From Peribacillus muralis (GTDB taxonomy: Bacteria > Bacillota > Bacilli > Bacillales > DSM-1321), in NCBI RefSeq assembly GCF_001645685.2, contig NZ_CP017080.1:3215051-3279050 (forward strand): a stretch of 64,000 nucleotides of DNA, in the 5' to 3' direction. The translations under genes and the position numbers were made by a program. Under the pieces are notes generated by a model. That model ran no database searches. It was not told the DNA's origin and was given only the letters and a program-made list of their open reading frames with translations. Positions 20,760 through 30,818 of this stretch are shown piece by piece. Each line of letters starts with the position of its first letter. Position 1 is the first letter of the stretch.

Positions 20760-20813
20760 ACCTAAAACCTCCCGCTCGTTTATTCTTCGAAAGGCAGCTC
20801 GTTTTCATACATG

Positions 20814-20848
20814 AAAAAAGAGTGCCCTGTGATAAGGACACCCTAGCC
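20814..20848 (-). terminator. Terminator after the 37-residue ORF
   Basis: GGTGTCCT TATCAC AGGGCACT with one G-T pair, followed by TTTTTTC on the minus strand. Confidence 0.75.
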
Positions 20849-20853
20849 ACACG

Positions 20854-20967
20854 TTATAATAATGACTTTAATCTTTTACGGACCTTCTTCATGCTTCGTT
20901 TGAGCATCTTCGAGTTCATCATGTCCGAACCGAAACTCATGAGTCCATTGCGTGAACGTCTAGCCAT
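20854..20967 (-). CDS. 37-residue basic small protein (YrzQ/DUF3918-like?)
   Basis: MARRSRNGLMSFGSDMMNS followed by KMLKRSMKKVRKRLKSLL: a short, strongly basic peptide with Met-rich middle. AAGAGGTG lies 7 bases before ATG and an intrinsic terminator just after the stop. It sits in the place where B. subtilis carries a similar small basic protein; the family assignment is tentative. Too short for the usual gene cut-off. Confidence 0.65.
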   Translation of the reverse strand: MARRSRNGLMSFGSDMMNSKMLKRSMKKVRKRLKSLL

Positions 20968-20988
20968 TGCAAACACCTCTTCCGATAA

Positions 20989-21183
20989 TTACATACTGAA
21001 GCGGCGGTCATTTTCCTCAAACAAATCGTCCAATGAGCTTAAACTTCCATCTTCCTCGACCTGGTGAGTATTGATGATTCCTTCGGACAAGGACATTTCA
21101 ATAAAACAATTCCAACAATAATATTGGTTTACACCGATTTTCCCCACATCTTTACTGCGGCAATTCGGACATTTAATTTCCAA
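20989..21183 (-). CDS. Small zinc-ribbon protein
   Basis: 64 residues. Two CxxC pairs (CPNC near the N-terminus; CWNC about 16 residues later) form a zinc ribbon with KDVGKIGVNQYYCWNCF, and the acidic tail HQVEEDGSLSSLDDLFEENDRRF follows. TTG 21183 is preferred because GAGG lies 9 bases upstream; an in-frame GTG overlaps the ribosome binding site. Probably a nucleic-acid-binding or accessory protein; no function known. It lies between yrrD and the 37-residue ORF. Confidence 0.75.
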   Translation of the reverse strand: MEIKCPNCRSKDVGKIGVNQYYCWNCFIEMSLSEGIINTHQVEEDGSLSSLDDLFEENDRRFSM

Positions 21184-21194
21184 GATTGGACACC

Positions 21195-21659
21195 TCACTG
21201 TTCATAAACTGAAACAATGATGGTATCCTTCCCAAACGTAGGCGGCTGTTTTGATTGGATCACTGTCGACTCCGAGAAAAACCCATCCGTTGTTTCATAC
21301 GCTATAATCGTGCCCATTTTTTCCTTGAAATATACATCCTGCAGTAAACCAAGCTCCTCGCCCATTTCTGAAAAAAGCATCCGCCCCAATAACTCGTCCT
21401 TCGTGAAGCAAAGTGTATCCTCGGGCATTTTTTTTGCGGCTGAATCTTTGAGCTTGATGACGATCCCGTCTTGCCCGTAAGAAGTTATGTCGGTTAATTG
21501 CAAATGGAAGGCTCTCTTGAACAATGCTTGCTGATGAATGACCAAGCCGATTACCTGACCCGATTCTGAAATTGATAAATCATGGACGGTGCCGATTCGT
21601 TCTCCTGATATGGTAAAAACCGGCATCCCTTTCAATAAAGAAAACGTCCGCAAGGTCAT
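21195..21659 (-). CDS. yrrD: PRC-barrel domain protein YrrD
   Basis: About 154 residues with two PRC-barrel-like repeats: FSLLKGMPVFTISGERIGTVHDL and later LGRMLFSEMGEELGLLQDVYFKEKMGTIIAYE. Matches YrrD of B. subtilis in place and domain. The start is uncertain between ATG 21659 and TTG 21653, both near GGCGGG; an upstream extension is unsupported. Possibly an adaptor that binds RNA or membranes; no function shown. Confidence 0.8.
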   Translation of the reverse strand: MTLRTFSLLKGMPVFTISGERIGTVHDLSISESGQVIGLVIHQQALFKRAFHLQLTDITSYGQDGIVIKLKDSAAKKMPEDTLCFTKDELLGRMLFSEMGEELGLLQDVYFKEKMGTIIAYETTDGFFSESTVIQSKQPPTFGKDTIIVSVYEQ

Positions 21660-21766
21660 CCCGCCTTTCCGAACATTATTATTATTTCTTTCAGCTTGAA
21701 AATAGATGTGCTGAAAGGTTTTCCATTCTCGTTTGGGGTTACACATAATCTTGATGACACATCATG

Positions 21767-21813
21767 AAAAAAAGCACCCCAATTCGTCGGTATGTCCAAC
21801 GATTGGGGTGCTT
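21767..21813 (-). terminator. Terminator of the LemA-TPM operon
   Basis: Long stem AAGCACCCCAAT ... ATTGGGGTGCTT followed by TTTTTTC on the minus strand. Confidence 0.85.
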
Positions 21814-21838
21814 CACATTTCCATATCCCTTTACTTCC

Positions 21839-22612
21839 TTACCAACCTCTGCTGGAGCCTCCGCCACCGGAGCTTCCTCCGCCGCCTCCGCGCGGGCCGC
21901 CTCCGCCCCGGCCACCGCCGCCGCCTCCTCCACGACTGATGAATATCAAGAGGATATTCAGCAGCGTTTGCAGGAAAAAGCCTTTAAAGAATTTGGCATC
22001 GAGGATGAACACGATGACGATGACAAGGATAATGAGAAAAATCTGTATCCCGGATGGCTGAAAGGTATCTGGCTCTGGCTGAACGGAAAGATCTTGCTGA
22101 AACTCGTCGCCTAAATCATATTCTTTCGTGACATCGTTATAGACGGCCTTGTAGGTTTCAGTCAGTGCAGAATCATACTTCCCTTCCTTCAGCTCTGGAA
22201 TGGCGATATTGTCCAAAATCTGTCCAGATCTTATATCGGTAATGGCCCCTTCCAGACCATACCCCACTTCAATGCGGATCTTCTTCTCTTCCTTGGCAAA
22301 TACGATGAGGACGCCATTGTTCAGCTCAGCATCTCCAAGCTTGAATGACCTCAATGCCGCAACCGAGTACTCTTCGATCTCGGATCCTTCCATTGAATCC
22401 ACGGTCAATACGGAAATCTGCGCTTTCGTTGCATCATCCAAGCGTTTTCCAAGTTCGTTCAGCTCGGATTTTTCCTGATCATCAAGCACTCCGGCAAAGT
22501 CTTGGACATAGATATCCCCAACGGGTGCCGGGATGTTAGGTTGTGCTGCGACTACGTTTGCAAATTGTAACGTGAAAATGAAGAATAGCGCAAACACAGC
22601 GAGTCTTTTCAT
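21839..22612 (-). CDS. TPM domain membrane protein (YgcG type)
   Basis: 257 residues: signal peptide (about 1-23, cleaved after AAA/AQ), TPM domain (about 33-170, with YVQDFAGVLDD, ISVLTVDSMEG, IRIEVGYGLEGAITD), a membrane helix (about 188-205) and a C-terminal tail of Gly runs with Arg, Pro and Ser. TPM domains occur in YgcG and psb27-like proteins; the glycine tail is typical. It is coupled to the LemA gene upstream (TAATG overlap). The pair is widespread; function unclear. Confidence 0.85.
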   Translation of the reverse strand: MKRLAVFALFFIFTLQFANVVAAQPNIPAPVGDIYVQDFAGVLDDQEKSELNELGKRLDDATKAQISVLTVDSMEGSEIEEYSVAALRSFKLGDAELNNGVLIVFAKEEKKIRIEVGYGLEGAITDIRSGQILDNIAIPELKEGKYDSALTETYKAVYNDVTKEYDLGDEFQQDLSVQPEPDTFQPSGIQIFLIILVIVIVFILDAKFFKGFFLQTLLNILLIFISRGGGGGGGRGGGGPRGGGGGSSGGGGSSRGW

Positions 22613-23178
22613 TATTTATCGCTCCCGAAATCAACCTTTGGCGTTTCTTTTTCTTGGTCGGTCACTTCAAAATACGGCTTCGTCTCGAACCCGAATGCGC
22701 CCGCCATCAAGTTCTTCGGAAAGCGTTTGATCGTCTTATTATATGTTGTGACTTCATCATTATAGTCTTTTCGTGCCACCGTCAGACGGTTCTCCGTCCC
22801 CTCCAGGCTGCCCATAAGTCCCTTGAAATTCTCATTTGCCTTTAAATCGGGATAGTTCTCAACGACAACTAAAAGACGGCTTAAAGCCCCGCTCAGCTGT
22901 TGATCAGCTTGTATTGCATCTTCTGTAGTATTGGCTCCGGCAAGCTTCGAACGAGCATCACTGACCGCTTTAATGGCTTCCGTTTCGTGCTTCGCATATC
23001 CCTTTACCGTTTCGACGAGATTTGGAATCAAATCCGCCCTCCGCTTCAATTGGTTATCCACCTGTGACCACTTATTGTCGACGTCTTCATTGGCACTGAC
23101 AAGGCCGTTGTATGAGCTTGCCCCATATATTACAAGCAAAACGACAACGACTATTCCTATGATCCATCCTTTTTTCAT
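22612..23178 (-). CDS. LemA family protein
   Basis: 188 residues: N-terminal membrane helix (about 5-21), then a long helical domain with NKWSQVDNQLKRRADLIPNLVETVKGYAKHE and AGAFGFETKPYFE, the diagnostic LemA motifs. Membrane-anchored four-helix protein of unknown function, co-transcribed with the TPM-domain gene. ATG 23178. Confidence 0.93.
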   Translation of the reverse strand: MKKGWIIGIVVVVLLVIYGASSYNGLVSANEDVDNKWSQVDNQLKRRADLIPNLVETVKGYAKHETEAIKAVSDARSKLAGANTTEDAIQADQQLSGALSRLLVVVENYPDLKANENFKGLMGSLEGTENRLTVARKDYNDEVTTYNKTIKRFPKNLMAGAFGFETKPYFEVTDQEKETPKVDFGSDK

Positions 23179-23278
23179 CCTGGTCCCCCCTGCTCATTCA
23201 TATCAGTTATATTTTATAGTACTTCCACCAAAACTATGATTGTAAAACAAAATTCCACAAATCGATGAATGGAACCTG

Positions 23279-25687
23279 TTACATAAAATCATAAGGTGTG
23301 ACATTTTCCATCCCGATCATCGGGTCAGCCTGCATGAAAATATCAAGATAGCGTGCCTCAGGCTCATGCACAATGCCCTCTTCAACCGGAGCTTGAGCTT
23401 CGCTCAAAGCCTCGCGCAGCTTTTCACGGAGGGTCGTTTTTCGGCGCATCTCATCATTCCGTTCGATTCCCAGACGGAACGCATCTTCTTCCCCACAAAG
23501 AATCAGGAAATTCTTGCTGCGGGTGATCGCGGTATACAGTAGATTGCGCCGAAGCATACGATAATAGCTTTTCACTACAGGCAAGATGACGATGGGAAAC
23601 TCACTTCCCTGTGACTTATGAATCGAGCAGCAATACGCATGTGTAATCTGGTTCAAATCCTGTTTCGTGTAGGTCACTTCGATCCCTTCAAACGATATGA
23701 TGACTTTATCGACATGATCGGTATTTTCCTTAGCGAACAAAATCGACACGATTTCTCCCATATCGCCGTTAAAGACCCCTTCCTCAGGCTGGTTCACCAG
23801 CTGCAATACCTTATCTCCCGTCCTGTAAATCACATCGCCAAATTTGATTTCCCGCCGCTTTTCATCCACATTGCTATTGAAAACTTCCTGAAGCATTTTA
23901 TTCAAGGCATCGATCCCGGCTGGACCTCTGTACATTGGCGCCAAAACCTGTATATCCCTAGCCGTGAAGCCCTTTGTTCGCGCATTTGCGACCACCTTCT
24001 CGATAACCTGGGCGATTTGGCCGGTCTGGCAGCGAATGAACGACCGATCTTCTTGCTGCTTCGTCACATCATCTGGCAGCCTTCCCTTTTTGATATCATG
24101 GGCCAATTCAATGATCGAAGAACCATCAGCTTGACGATAAATATGCTCAAGACTGACCGTAGGTACACAATTCGAAGCAAGCAGATCCTTCAGAACCTGT
24201 CCGGGACCGACTGATGGCAGCTGGTCTTCATCACCAACCAAGATAACCTGGACATTTTCCGGCAGGGCTTTAAATAATTGATTGGCCAGCCACGTATCCA
24301 CCATGGACACCTCATCGATGATCACGATCCGGCCATCCAACTGATTATCCTCATCATGGGAAAAGCCTTCACTCCCGTTCCATCCCAGCAAACGGTGAAT
24401 CGTGACGGCCGGGAGACCGGTCGATTCAGCCATTCGTTTCGCCGCACGCCCGGTAGGGGCCGCAAGGACAAAGGGAAATGGGTCGCTTCCTTCTTTTTTA
24501 TAATCATTGATATCCATGGATACACCATGAAGCTCTGCATAAAGCTCGACAATCCCCTTGATGACCGTCGTCTTACCGGTACCCGGGCCCCCCGTCAAGA
24601 TTAACATGGGTGATTGCAGGGCTGTCTGGATCGCTTCCTTTTGGGCCGAGGCATAGGAAACACCAAGCCGCTCCTCCAACTCACCAAGTGCCAGTAAAAA
24701 CTCCGATTCCGGAAACTGGTCCTCATACTCTGTTTGGTCGAGCAGCCGCTTGATGTTCTTCACGATCCCCATTTCGGAAAAGAATAAGGAAGGCGGATAA
24801 ATCCGTTGATCTTCGACAACGATTTTCCCTTCCTCCGTCAATTCGATTATTTCCGAGGAAATGTTCGTGAATTCGATCTGGTCCCGTTTATTTTCCTCAA
24901 GCAGCTTCTTTACCGCTTCCAAAAGCTGCTCGGCTTCTATGTAGATATTTCCGTCCTGGAGGCACTGTGATTCAAGCGTATACAGGCAGGCAGCCTTGAT
25001 ACGGTCAGGGTGGCTTCCGGATATCCCGAGCTGATGCCCTAGTTCATCCGCCCGTCCAAAACCGATCCCTTCAATATCCTCGACCAGCTTATACGGATTT
25101 CCCTGTACCATCGAAATCGTATCCTGCTTATACATTTGATAGATCTTCATCGAGAGCTGCGGACCGAAGCCATATTGATTCAGGGCAATCATCACCTGCT
25201 CCAGACCTTGATGCTCCACTAACGTGTCATAGAGCCCCTTAGCTTTTTCACCGGATAGCTTCGGGATATCATCAAGTAACGATGGCTGAGCCAGAATCTT
25301 GGAAATTGCCTTTTCCCCTAGCGTATCAACAATGCTTTCGGCTGTTTTTTTCCCAATGCCTTTAAAAAGGTCACCGGACAAATAACTGACGATGCCTTCC
25401 TTCGATTGGGGCAAATCCTTGCGAAAATGCTCAACATGAAATTGAAGGCCAAAACGCGGATGCTCCTTCATGGCCCCATAAAAAATATAGATCTCGTCCT
25501 CATGCATCCTTGGAAAATAACCGGTTACGACAGCTTCCTTCTCTTCATAATTCAAATTCGTTTCATGAACGCGAATTCTTACGACCGAGTACATATTATC
25601 ATCATTATGAAAAATCGTTACCAAATGGCTACCCTTCATGAACATTTTCTCTTCTGCAAACAAATCCAACGAATCTTGCTGGCTCAA
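23279..25687 (-). CDS. recD2: ATP-dependent RecD-like DNA helicase RecD2 (YrrC)
   Basis: 802 residues: OB-fold N-terminus, helix-hairpin-helix region (LSGDLFKGIGKKTAESIVD; VEDIEGIGFGRADELG), helicase core with Walker A LTGGPGTGKTTVIKG, Walker B VIIDEVSMVD, and C-terminal motifs HAYCCSIHKSQGSEFP and LLYTAITRSK. It ends with ENVTPYDFM. A 5'-3' helicase in DNA repair and replication-fork maintenance in Gram-positives lacking RecBCD. TTG 25687 with GGGGAG upstream gives a size close to B. subtilis RecD2. Confidence 0.95.
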   Translation of the reverse strand: MSQQDSLDLFAEEKMFMKGSHLVTIFHNDDNMYSVVRIRVHETNLNYEEKEAVVTGYFPRMHEDEIYIFYGAMKEHPRFGLQFHVEHFRKDLPQSKEGIVSYLSGDLFKGIGKKTAESIVDTLGEKAISKILAQPSLLDDIPKLSGEKAKGLYDTLVEHQGLEQVMIALNQYGFGPQLSMKIYQMYKQDTISMVQGNPYKLVEDIEGIGFGRADELGHQLGISGSHPDRIKAACLYTLESQCLQDGNIYIEAEQLLEAVKKLLEENKRDQIEFTNISSEIIELTEEGKIVVEDQRIYPPSLFFSEMGIVKNIKRLLDQTEYEDQFPESEFLLALGELEERLGVSYASAQKEAIQTALQSPMLILTGGPGTGKTTVIKGIVELYAELHGVSMDINDYKKEGSDPFPFVLAAPTGRAAKRMAESTGLPAVTIHRLLGWNGSEGFSHDEDNQLDGRIVIIDEVSMVDTWLANQLFKALPENVQVILVGDEDQLPSVGPGQVLKDLLASNCVPTVSLEHIYRQADGSSIIELAHDIKKGRLPDDVTKQQEDRSFIRCQTGQIAQVIEKVVANARTKGFTARDIQVLAPMYRGPAGIDALNKMLQEVFNSNVDEKRREIKFGDVIYRTGDKVLQLVNQPEEGVFNGDMGEIVSILFAKENTDHVDKVIISFEGIEVTYTKQDLNQITHAYCCSIHKSQGSEFPIVILPVVKSYYRMLRRNLLYTAITRSKNFLILCGEEDAFRLGIERNDEMRRKTTLREKLREALSEAQAPVEEGIVHEPEARYLDIFMQADPMIGMENVTPYDFM

Positions 25688-25725
25688 CGCTACTCCCCAC
25701 CTCTCCAACAGCATATGCCTTCTAT

Positions 25726-26397
25726 TTACTCGGCATTCATTTCTTCCATCAGTTTTTTACCGTGCGCCGCCAGCATGTGGTCAGGCTGTGCTTCCAGCGC
25801 TTTGTTGAAGTAAGTCATCGCTGCCTGCGCATCTTCCTTATATCCAGCAAACGCCACCCCTAAATTATAATAAGCATCGGCATGACCCGGATCCTGTTCC
25901 ACCACGAGATTCAGCTGATTGATCAATTCATCATACAATTCGGCATTTGCAAGGCAAAGTGCATATTGAAATCTCGCATCAACATCCTCCGGGCTCAGCT
26001 CCACCGTTCTTTGTAAATAAGGCATAGCCAGCTTTGGCTGCTCCAATGCCATCAAAGTCAAGCCAAGCATGAAGTAAGAATCGCTGTTTTCCAAGCCTAA
26101 ACGGATCGCTTTCTCAAACATGTCCTTCGCCTCACTTAATTTCGAATCAGACTCATAGTATAAGTTACCTAAAGAATAGTAAGCGGCAGCTGCGTTTTCA
26201 TCCAACTCAATCGCCTTTTTGTAAAACTTGACGGCTTTATCCGTTTCACCCACTGCGGTCAATACATTCCCAAAGTTTATATAGGCAACAGGCTCCTTCG
26301 GATTTTCCTCGATTGCCTCATTGAAGACCTTCGCCGCTTCCTCGTATTTCCCTTGCTGCATAAATTCAATGCCTTGTTGATTTTTATCCATGTCCAT
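25726..26397 (-). CDS. yrrB: Tetratricopeptide repeat protein YrrB
   Basis: 223 residues made of about six TPR units (for example EPVAYINFGNVLTAVGETDKAVKFYKKAIELD). It forms a superhelical protein-binding scaffold; B. subtilis YrrB is the orthologue by position between recD2 and mnmA. Partner unknown. GGAGTGTGA precedes ATG 26397. Confidence 0.9.
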   Translation of the reverse strand: MDMDKNQQGIEFMQQGKYEEAAKVFNEAIEENPKEPVAYINFGNVLTAVGETDKAVKFYKKAIELDENAAAAYYSLGNLYYESDSKLSEAKDMFEKAIRLGLENSDSYFMLGLTLMALEQPKLAMPYLQRTVELSPEDVDARFQYALCLANAELYDELINQLNLVVEQDPGHADAYYNLGVAFAGYKEDAQAAMTYFNKALEAQPDHMLAAHGKKLMEEMNAE

Positions 26398-26469
26398 TCA
26401 CACTCCATTTTCATAATAAAAAGTATAGCATAAGCAAGTGGTCGGTTTCAGGCGGACCACCCGCAATCC

Positions 26470-26503
26470 AAAAAGCCCCCAACCGCAAACACAGCTGGGG
26501 ACA
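26470..26503 (-). terminator. mnmA terminator
   Basis: CCCCAgC ... GgTTGGGG stem followed by GCTTTTTGG on the minus strand, directly after mnmA. Confidence 0.65.
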
Positions 26504-26511
26504 TGCCTATT

Positions 26512-27645
<1,134 letters not shown>

Positions 27646-27657
27646 TTAAAGGAAGGT

Positions 27658-28803
27658 TTATCTTCCCACTAATCTGTTAATGATTTTCACGGTCACCTCA
27701 GCCGCCTGCCTGACTTCCTGTTCCGTATTGTGCAAACCGAAGCTAAAGCGAATCGAATTCTTCGTCCGCTCCGAATCCTTGCCAAACATGGCGACAAGTA
27801 CATGCGAAGGCTCGATGGACCCTGCCGTACAAGCGGAGCCGCTCGAAACCGCCACCCCTGACAGGTCCAGATTAACGAGCATCGATTCCACGTTCGTGCC
27901 TGGGAAACTTACATTCAGCACATGCGGCAACGACTGTTCGATAGATCCGTTAATTTCATATTGTACATCCGCCTCATCGAAGACGGCAAGCAATACGTCT
28001 TTAAAGCGCTTGTACTGTGCCGGCTTCCTTTCCAACTCATGTTGGGCGATTAACACCGCTTCTGAAAATCCAGCAATGGCCGGCACACTTTCCGTACCCG
28101 CCCTGCGTTTGCGTTCTTGCTCCCCGCCATATAGAAACGGACTCAGCTTCAACCCTTCACGAATATATAGAAAGCCGATTCCCTTCGGACCGTTAATTTT
28201 ATGGGCTGAAACACTCAGCAAATCCACGCCCAATTCATGAACGTCGATGGGCATCACTCCGTATGCCTGAACCGCATCCGTATGGAAAAGGGCTGGATGG
28301 CCTTTAAGCAGCTGCCCAATTTCAGCAATCGGCTGGATGGAACCGACCTCATTGTTGCCGAACATGACCGAAACCAAAATCGTATCATCGCGCAATGCCG
28401 CCTTTAAATCCGCAACGGAAATAAGCCCCGCTTCATTCACAGGCAAATAAGTGAGTTCAAAGCCAGACTTCTCAAGGAATTGGCAAGTATGCAAAACCGC
28501 ATGATGCTCAATCTCCGTCGTGATGATGTGCTTTCCTATATTTTCTTGGGCATTCGCCACCCCTATGATGGCCGTATTATCCGCCTCTGTTCCACCGCTC
28601 GTGAAAATGATTTCATTCCGTCCGGCACCAATGCTCTTGGCAATGCTCGAACGCGCCTCATCCAAAACATGGCGCGCCTCCCGCCCGAAAGCATGAATGC
28701 TCGAAGGATTACCAAAGTCATGGCTCATGACGGTCATCATCCTATCCACCACATTCGGATGCATCGGTGAAGTCGCCGCATGATCTAAATATATTCTCTC
28801 CAC
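27658..28803 (-). CDS. yrvO: Cysteine desulfurase YrvO
   Basis: 381 residues, NifS/IscS class. PLP lysine in SVSAHKINGPKGIGF; active-site Cys in AVSSGSACTAGSIEPSHVL. Adjacent to mnmA by 30 bases, as in B. subtilis where YrvO hands sulfur directly to MnmA for s2U34. GTG start with GGAGG upstream. It lies just after cymR, from which a terminator separates it. Confidence 0.95.
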   Translation of the reverse strand: MERIYLDHAATSPMHPNVVDRMMTVMSHDFGNPSSIHAFGREARHVLDEARSSIAKSIGAGRNEIIFTSGGTEADNTAIIGVANAQENIGKHIITTEIEHHAVLHTCQFLEKSGFELTYLPVNEAGLISVADLKAALRDDTILVSVMFGNNEVGSIQPIAEIGQLLKGHPALFHTDAVQAYGVMPIDVHELGVDLLSVSAHKINGPKGIGFLYIREGLKLSPFLYGGEQERKRRAGTESVPAIAGFSEAVLIAQHELERKPAQYKRFKDVLLAVFDEADVQYEINGSIEQSLPHVLNVSFPGTNVESMLVNLDLSGVAVSSGSACTAGSIEPSHVLVAMFGKDSERTKNSIRFSFGLHNTEQEVRQAAEVTVKIINRLVGR

Positions 28804-28819
28804 TTTTTTGTCGCCTCCA

Positions 28820-28856
28820 TTAAAAAAAACGCAAGCGCCTACATAATAGGCGCATT
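28820..28856 (-). terminator. cymR terminator
   Basis: GCGCCTA ... TAGGCGC stem, then CTTGCGTTTTTTTT on the minus strand, between cymR and yrvO. Confidence 0.8.
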
Positions 28857-28865
28857 GCTGATCAC

Positions 28866-29285
28866 TTAAATATAGTACATATAAGAATCGATTTCACCCG
28901 TATCTTTATAATTCGCCAAATCCATCAACGTCGTATTATCCAATACATCCTTCACGGCATCCCTGATGCGGATCCAAAGCTGGCGCTTAACCGGCTCTTC
29001 CTCCTCGATTCCTTCAACCGGGGTGATCGGGCCTTCCAACACGCGAATGACATCACCCGACGTAATCTCCTGTGGATCCTTGGACAAAACATACCCGCCA
29101 TACGCCCCACGGACGCTCTTCACCAAACCCGCATTACGAAGCGGTGCAATCAGCTGCTCCAAGTAATGCTCGGACAAATTATGCGTCTGCGCAATCGATT
29201 TCAAGCTCTTAGGTCCTTCTCCATAATGTTTAGCAAGCTCGATCATGATCGTTAAACCATAACGGCCTTTAGTAGATATCTTCAT
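28866..29285 (-). CDS. cymR: Cysteine metabolism repressor CymR (Rrf2 family)
   Basis: 139 residues starting MKISTKGRYGLTIMIELA, winged helix-turn-helix in KSLKSIAQTHNLSEHYLEQL, then SVRGAYGGYVL. It lacks Fe-S cysteines, as CymR does. With CysK as corepressor it represses cysteine uptake and synthesis genes, including yrrT-mtnN-mccAB, which is also in this window. ATG 29285 with GAGGTG upstream; five extra codons upstream are unsupported. Confidence 0.95.
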   Translation of the reverse strand: MKISTKGRYGLTIMIELAKHYGEGPKSLKSIAQTHNLSEHYLEQLIAPLRNAGLVKSVRGAYGGYVLSKDPQEITSGDVIRVLEGPITPVEGIEEEEPVKRQLWIRIRDAVKDVLDNTTLMDLANYKDTGEIDSYMYYI

Positions 29286-29330
29286 ACATATACACCTCAA
29301 ATTATTTATCCGTTTCTAAATCCTTATGAA

Positions 29331-29339
29331 ATTATAGCA
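29331..29339 (-). promoter_or_regulatory. Extended -10 promoter of cymR
   Basis: TGCTATAAT on the minus strand, about 45 bases before the cymR start. The -35 is weak, as is usual with an extended -10. Confidence 0.6.
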
Positions 29340-29382
29340 TATCCCCGGCAGAAATGCATTCACCCTCCCTTCATTTTACAAA

Positions 29383-29408
29383 TTATCCTAATTGGAGAAC
29401 TAGGATAA
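29383..29408. repeat. Perfect 8-bp inverted repeat upstream of cymR
   Basis: TTATCCTA and TAGGATAA with a 10-base spacer, about 45 bases upstream of the cymR -10 and just before the 41-bp array. It could be an operator or a short stem; no evidence decides. Confidence 0.5.
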
Positions 29409-29435
29409 GTAAAATGACTACTTTTTAAGACGAAT

Positions 29436-29700
29436 GGACGAATTATCCCCCGGGCGGACGGATTTCCTGCCCTTTGGGACGGATTATCCTCCGGACGGAT
29501 TTTCTGCCCTTTGGGACGGATTCTCCCCCGGGCGGACGGATTTTCTGCCCTTTGGGACGAATTATCCCCTGGGAAGGACGGATTTTCTGCCCTTTAGGAC
29601 GGATTTTTCCCCGGGACGGACGGATTTCCTGCCCTTTGGGACGATTCCCCTCCGGGCGGAACGATTTTTCGCACTTTGAGTCGAATTATCCCTTGGACGC
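29436..29700. repeat. 41-bp tandem array left of the NERD gene
   Basis: About six units of 41 bp, each of two half-units: GGGACGGATTCTCCCCCGGGC (21) and GGACGGATTTTCTGCCCTTT (20), with variation in every copy. Reading frames across it are repetitive in three frames and lack ribosome binding sites. Confidence 0.85.
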
Positions 29701-29849
29701 ACAAATATACCCTTCCCTTAGGAAAAATTCATTCTGGATGGCCGTATTAAACAGAAGTTTGATTATTTATTTGATTTATTTTCTCCAAATTACAGGAAAC
29801 CAATTGTTAATGGAGAATACTTTACTTAAATCTATAAGGAGTGATGACA

Positions 29850-30818
29850 ATGATCATAAAAGATTGCAAAATGCCTTTAAAGATAGGCATGCTAGAATCT
29901 CTCGTGAGGCGTTTACCTCCTGGGCATGTAAGGCACCCGTCAATAAATGAAGACATCAAAAAAATTCAAGCAGGGTACAGAGGTGAATATAGAGTCTTCC
30001 ATTTACTTAAAGCCCTTCCCGAAAAAGACTATCTACTCTTTCATGACCTCCGACTAAGCGGTTCCCCTTTTCCATTTCAAATGGATATCCTGATCCTCAC
30101 ACCCTTTTTCCTGTTAATCGTTGAAGTTAAAAACATGGCTGGTGAAATTTTATTTGACAACACATTCAATCAACTTATCCGCACAAATCCAGATGGAAAA
30201 ACTGAAGCTTTTGACGATCCAATATCGCAGGTAAGCCGACAGCGGATACACCTGTTAGAATGGTTAAAAACAAAAAAAATCAACAACCTTCCAGTTGAAA
30301 CCCTCGTAGTCAGTGCCAATTCTTCAACCATCATTCGCGCAGCGAATAAGGAGCTTAAAGGAAAAGTAATACGCAAGGATCGGATTCTTCTTCAAATTGC
30401 GGAATTAAAGAATAAATATACCGAAGAGTCACTTTCAAAAAGAGCTATAAAACGTTTATCGAATGTACTGCTCGATGGACATACCACTTTTATTCCTAAA
30501 CCTTTAGAAACCTATGGAATACCAAGTTCTGCCCTTCAAACAGGTGTCTTCTGCCAAAAGTGTCATACTTTTACCATGGAGCGGCATAGAAAGTGGATTT
30601 GCCACACATGTTTGGATACTTCCCATGATGCTCATATTTCGGCACTTATAGATTATGTATATCTCGTAAAACCCTCCATTACCAACAGCGAATTTCGGAA
30701 CTTCCTCCAAATCAAATCTCCATCAAGCGCAAAAAAATTATTAACTTCATTGAACCTGAAACATTCCGGACATACAAAAGGCAGAGTTTATCTACTAGAT
30801 TCTCTAATAGAAGGCTAG
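29850..30818 (+). CDS. NERD domain protein with C-terminal zinc ribbon
   Basis: 322 residues. The N-terminal NERD (nuclease-related) domain spans about 45-165: GYRGEYRVFHLL, FHDLRLSG, then QMDILILTPFFLLIVEVKNMAGEI with the Asp ... Glu-x-Lys arrangement of PD-(D/E)xK nucleases. A C-terminal zinc ribbon follows (CQKCHTF ... WICHTC), then a small helical domain (FLQIKSPSSAKKLLTSL). Ribosome binding site GGAG 8 bases before ATG 29850. It is orphan in the row and flanked on both sides by 41-bp repeat arrays, the right array starting at its stop codon. Its substrate is unknown; NERD proteins are proposed DNA-processing enzymes. There is no adjacent partner gene. Confidence 0.85.
   Translation: MIIKDCKMPLKIGMLESLVRRLPPGHVRHPSINEDIKKIQAGYRGEYRVFHLLKALPEKDYLLFHDLRLSGSPFPFQMDILILTPFFLLIVEVKNMAGEILFDNTFNQLIRTNPDGKTEAFDDPISQVSRQRIHLLEWLKTKKINNLPVETLVVSANSSTIIRAANKELKGKVIRKDRILLQIAELKNKYTEESLSKRAIKRLSNVLLDGHTTFIPKPLETYGIPSSALQTGVFCQKCHTFTMERHRKWICHTCLDTSHDAHISALIDYVYLVKPSITNSEFRNFLQIKSPSSAKKLLTSLNLKHSGHTKGRVYLLDSLIEG

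Noticed and set aside
29434..29950. Repeat-rich 80- and 158-codon proteins left of the NERD gene
   Set aside because: They read through the 41-bp array in different frames and lack ribosome binding sites; the NERD start has its own.
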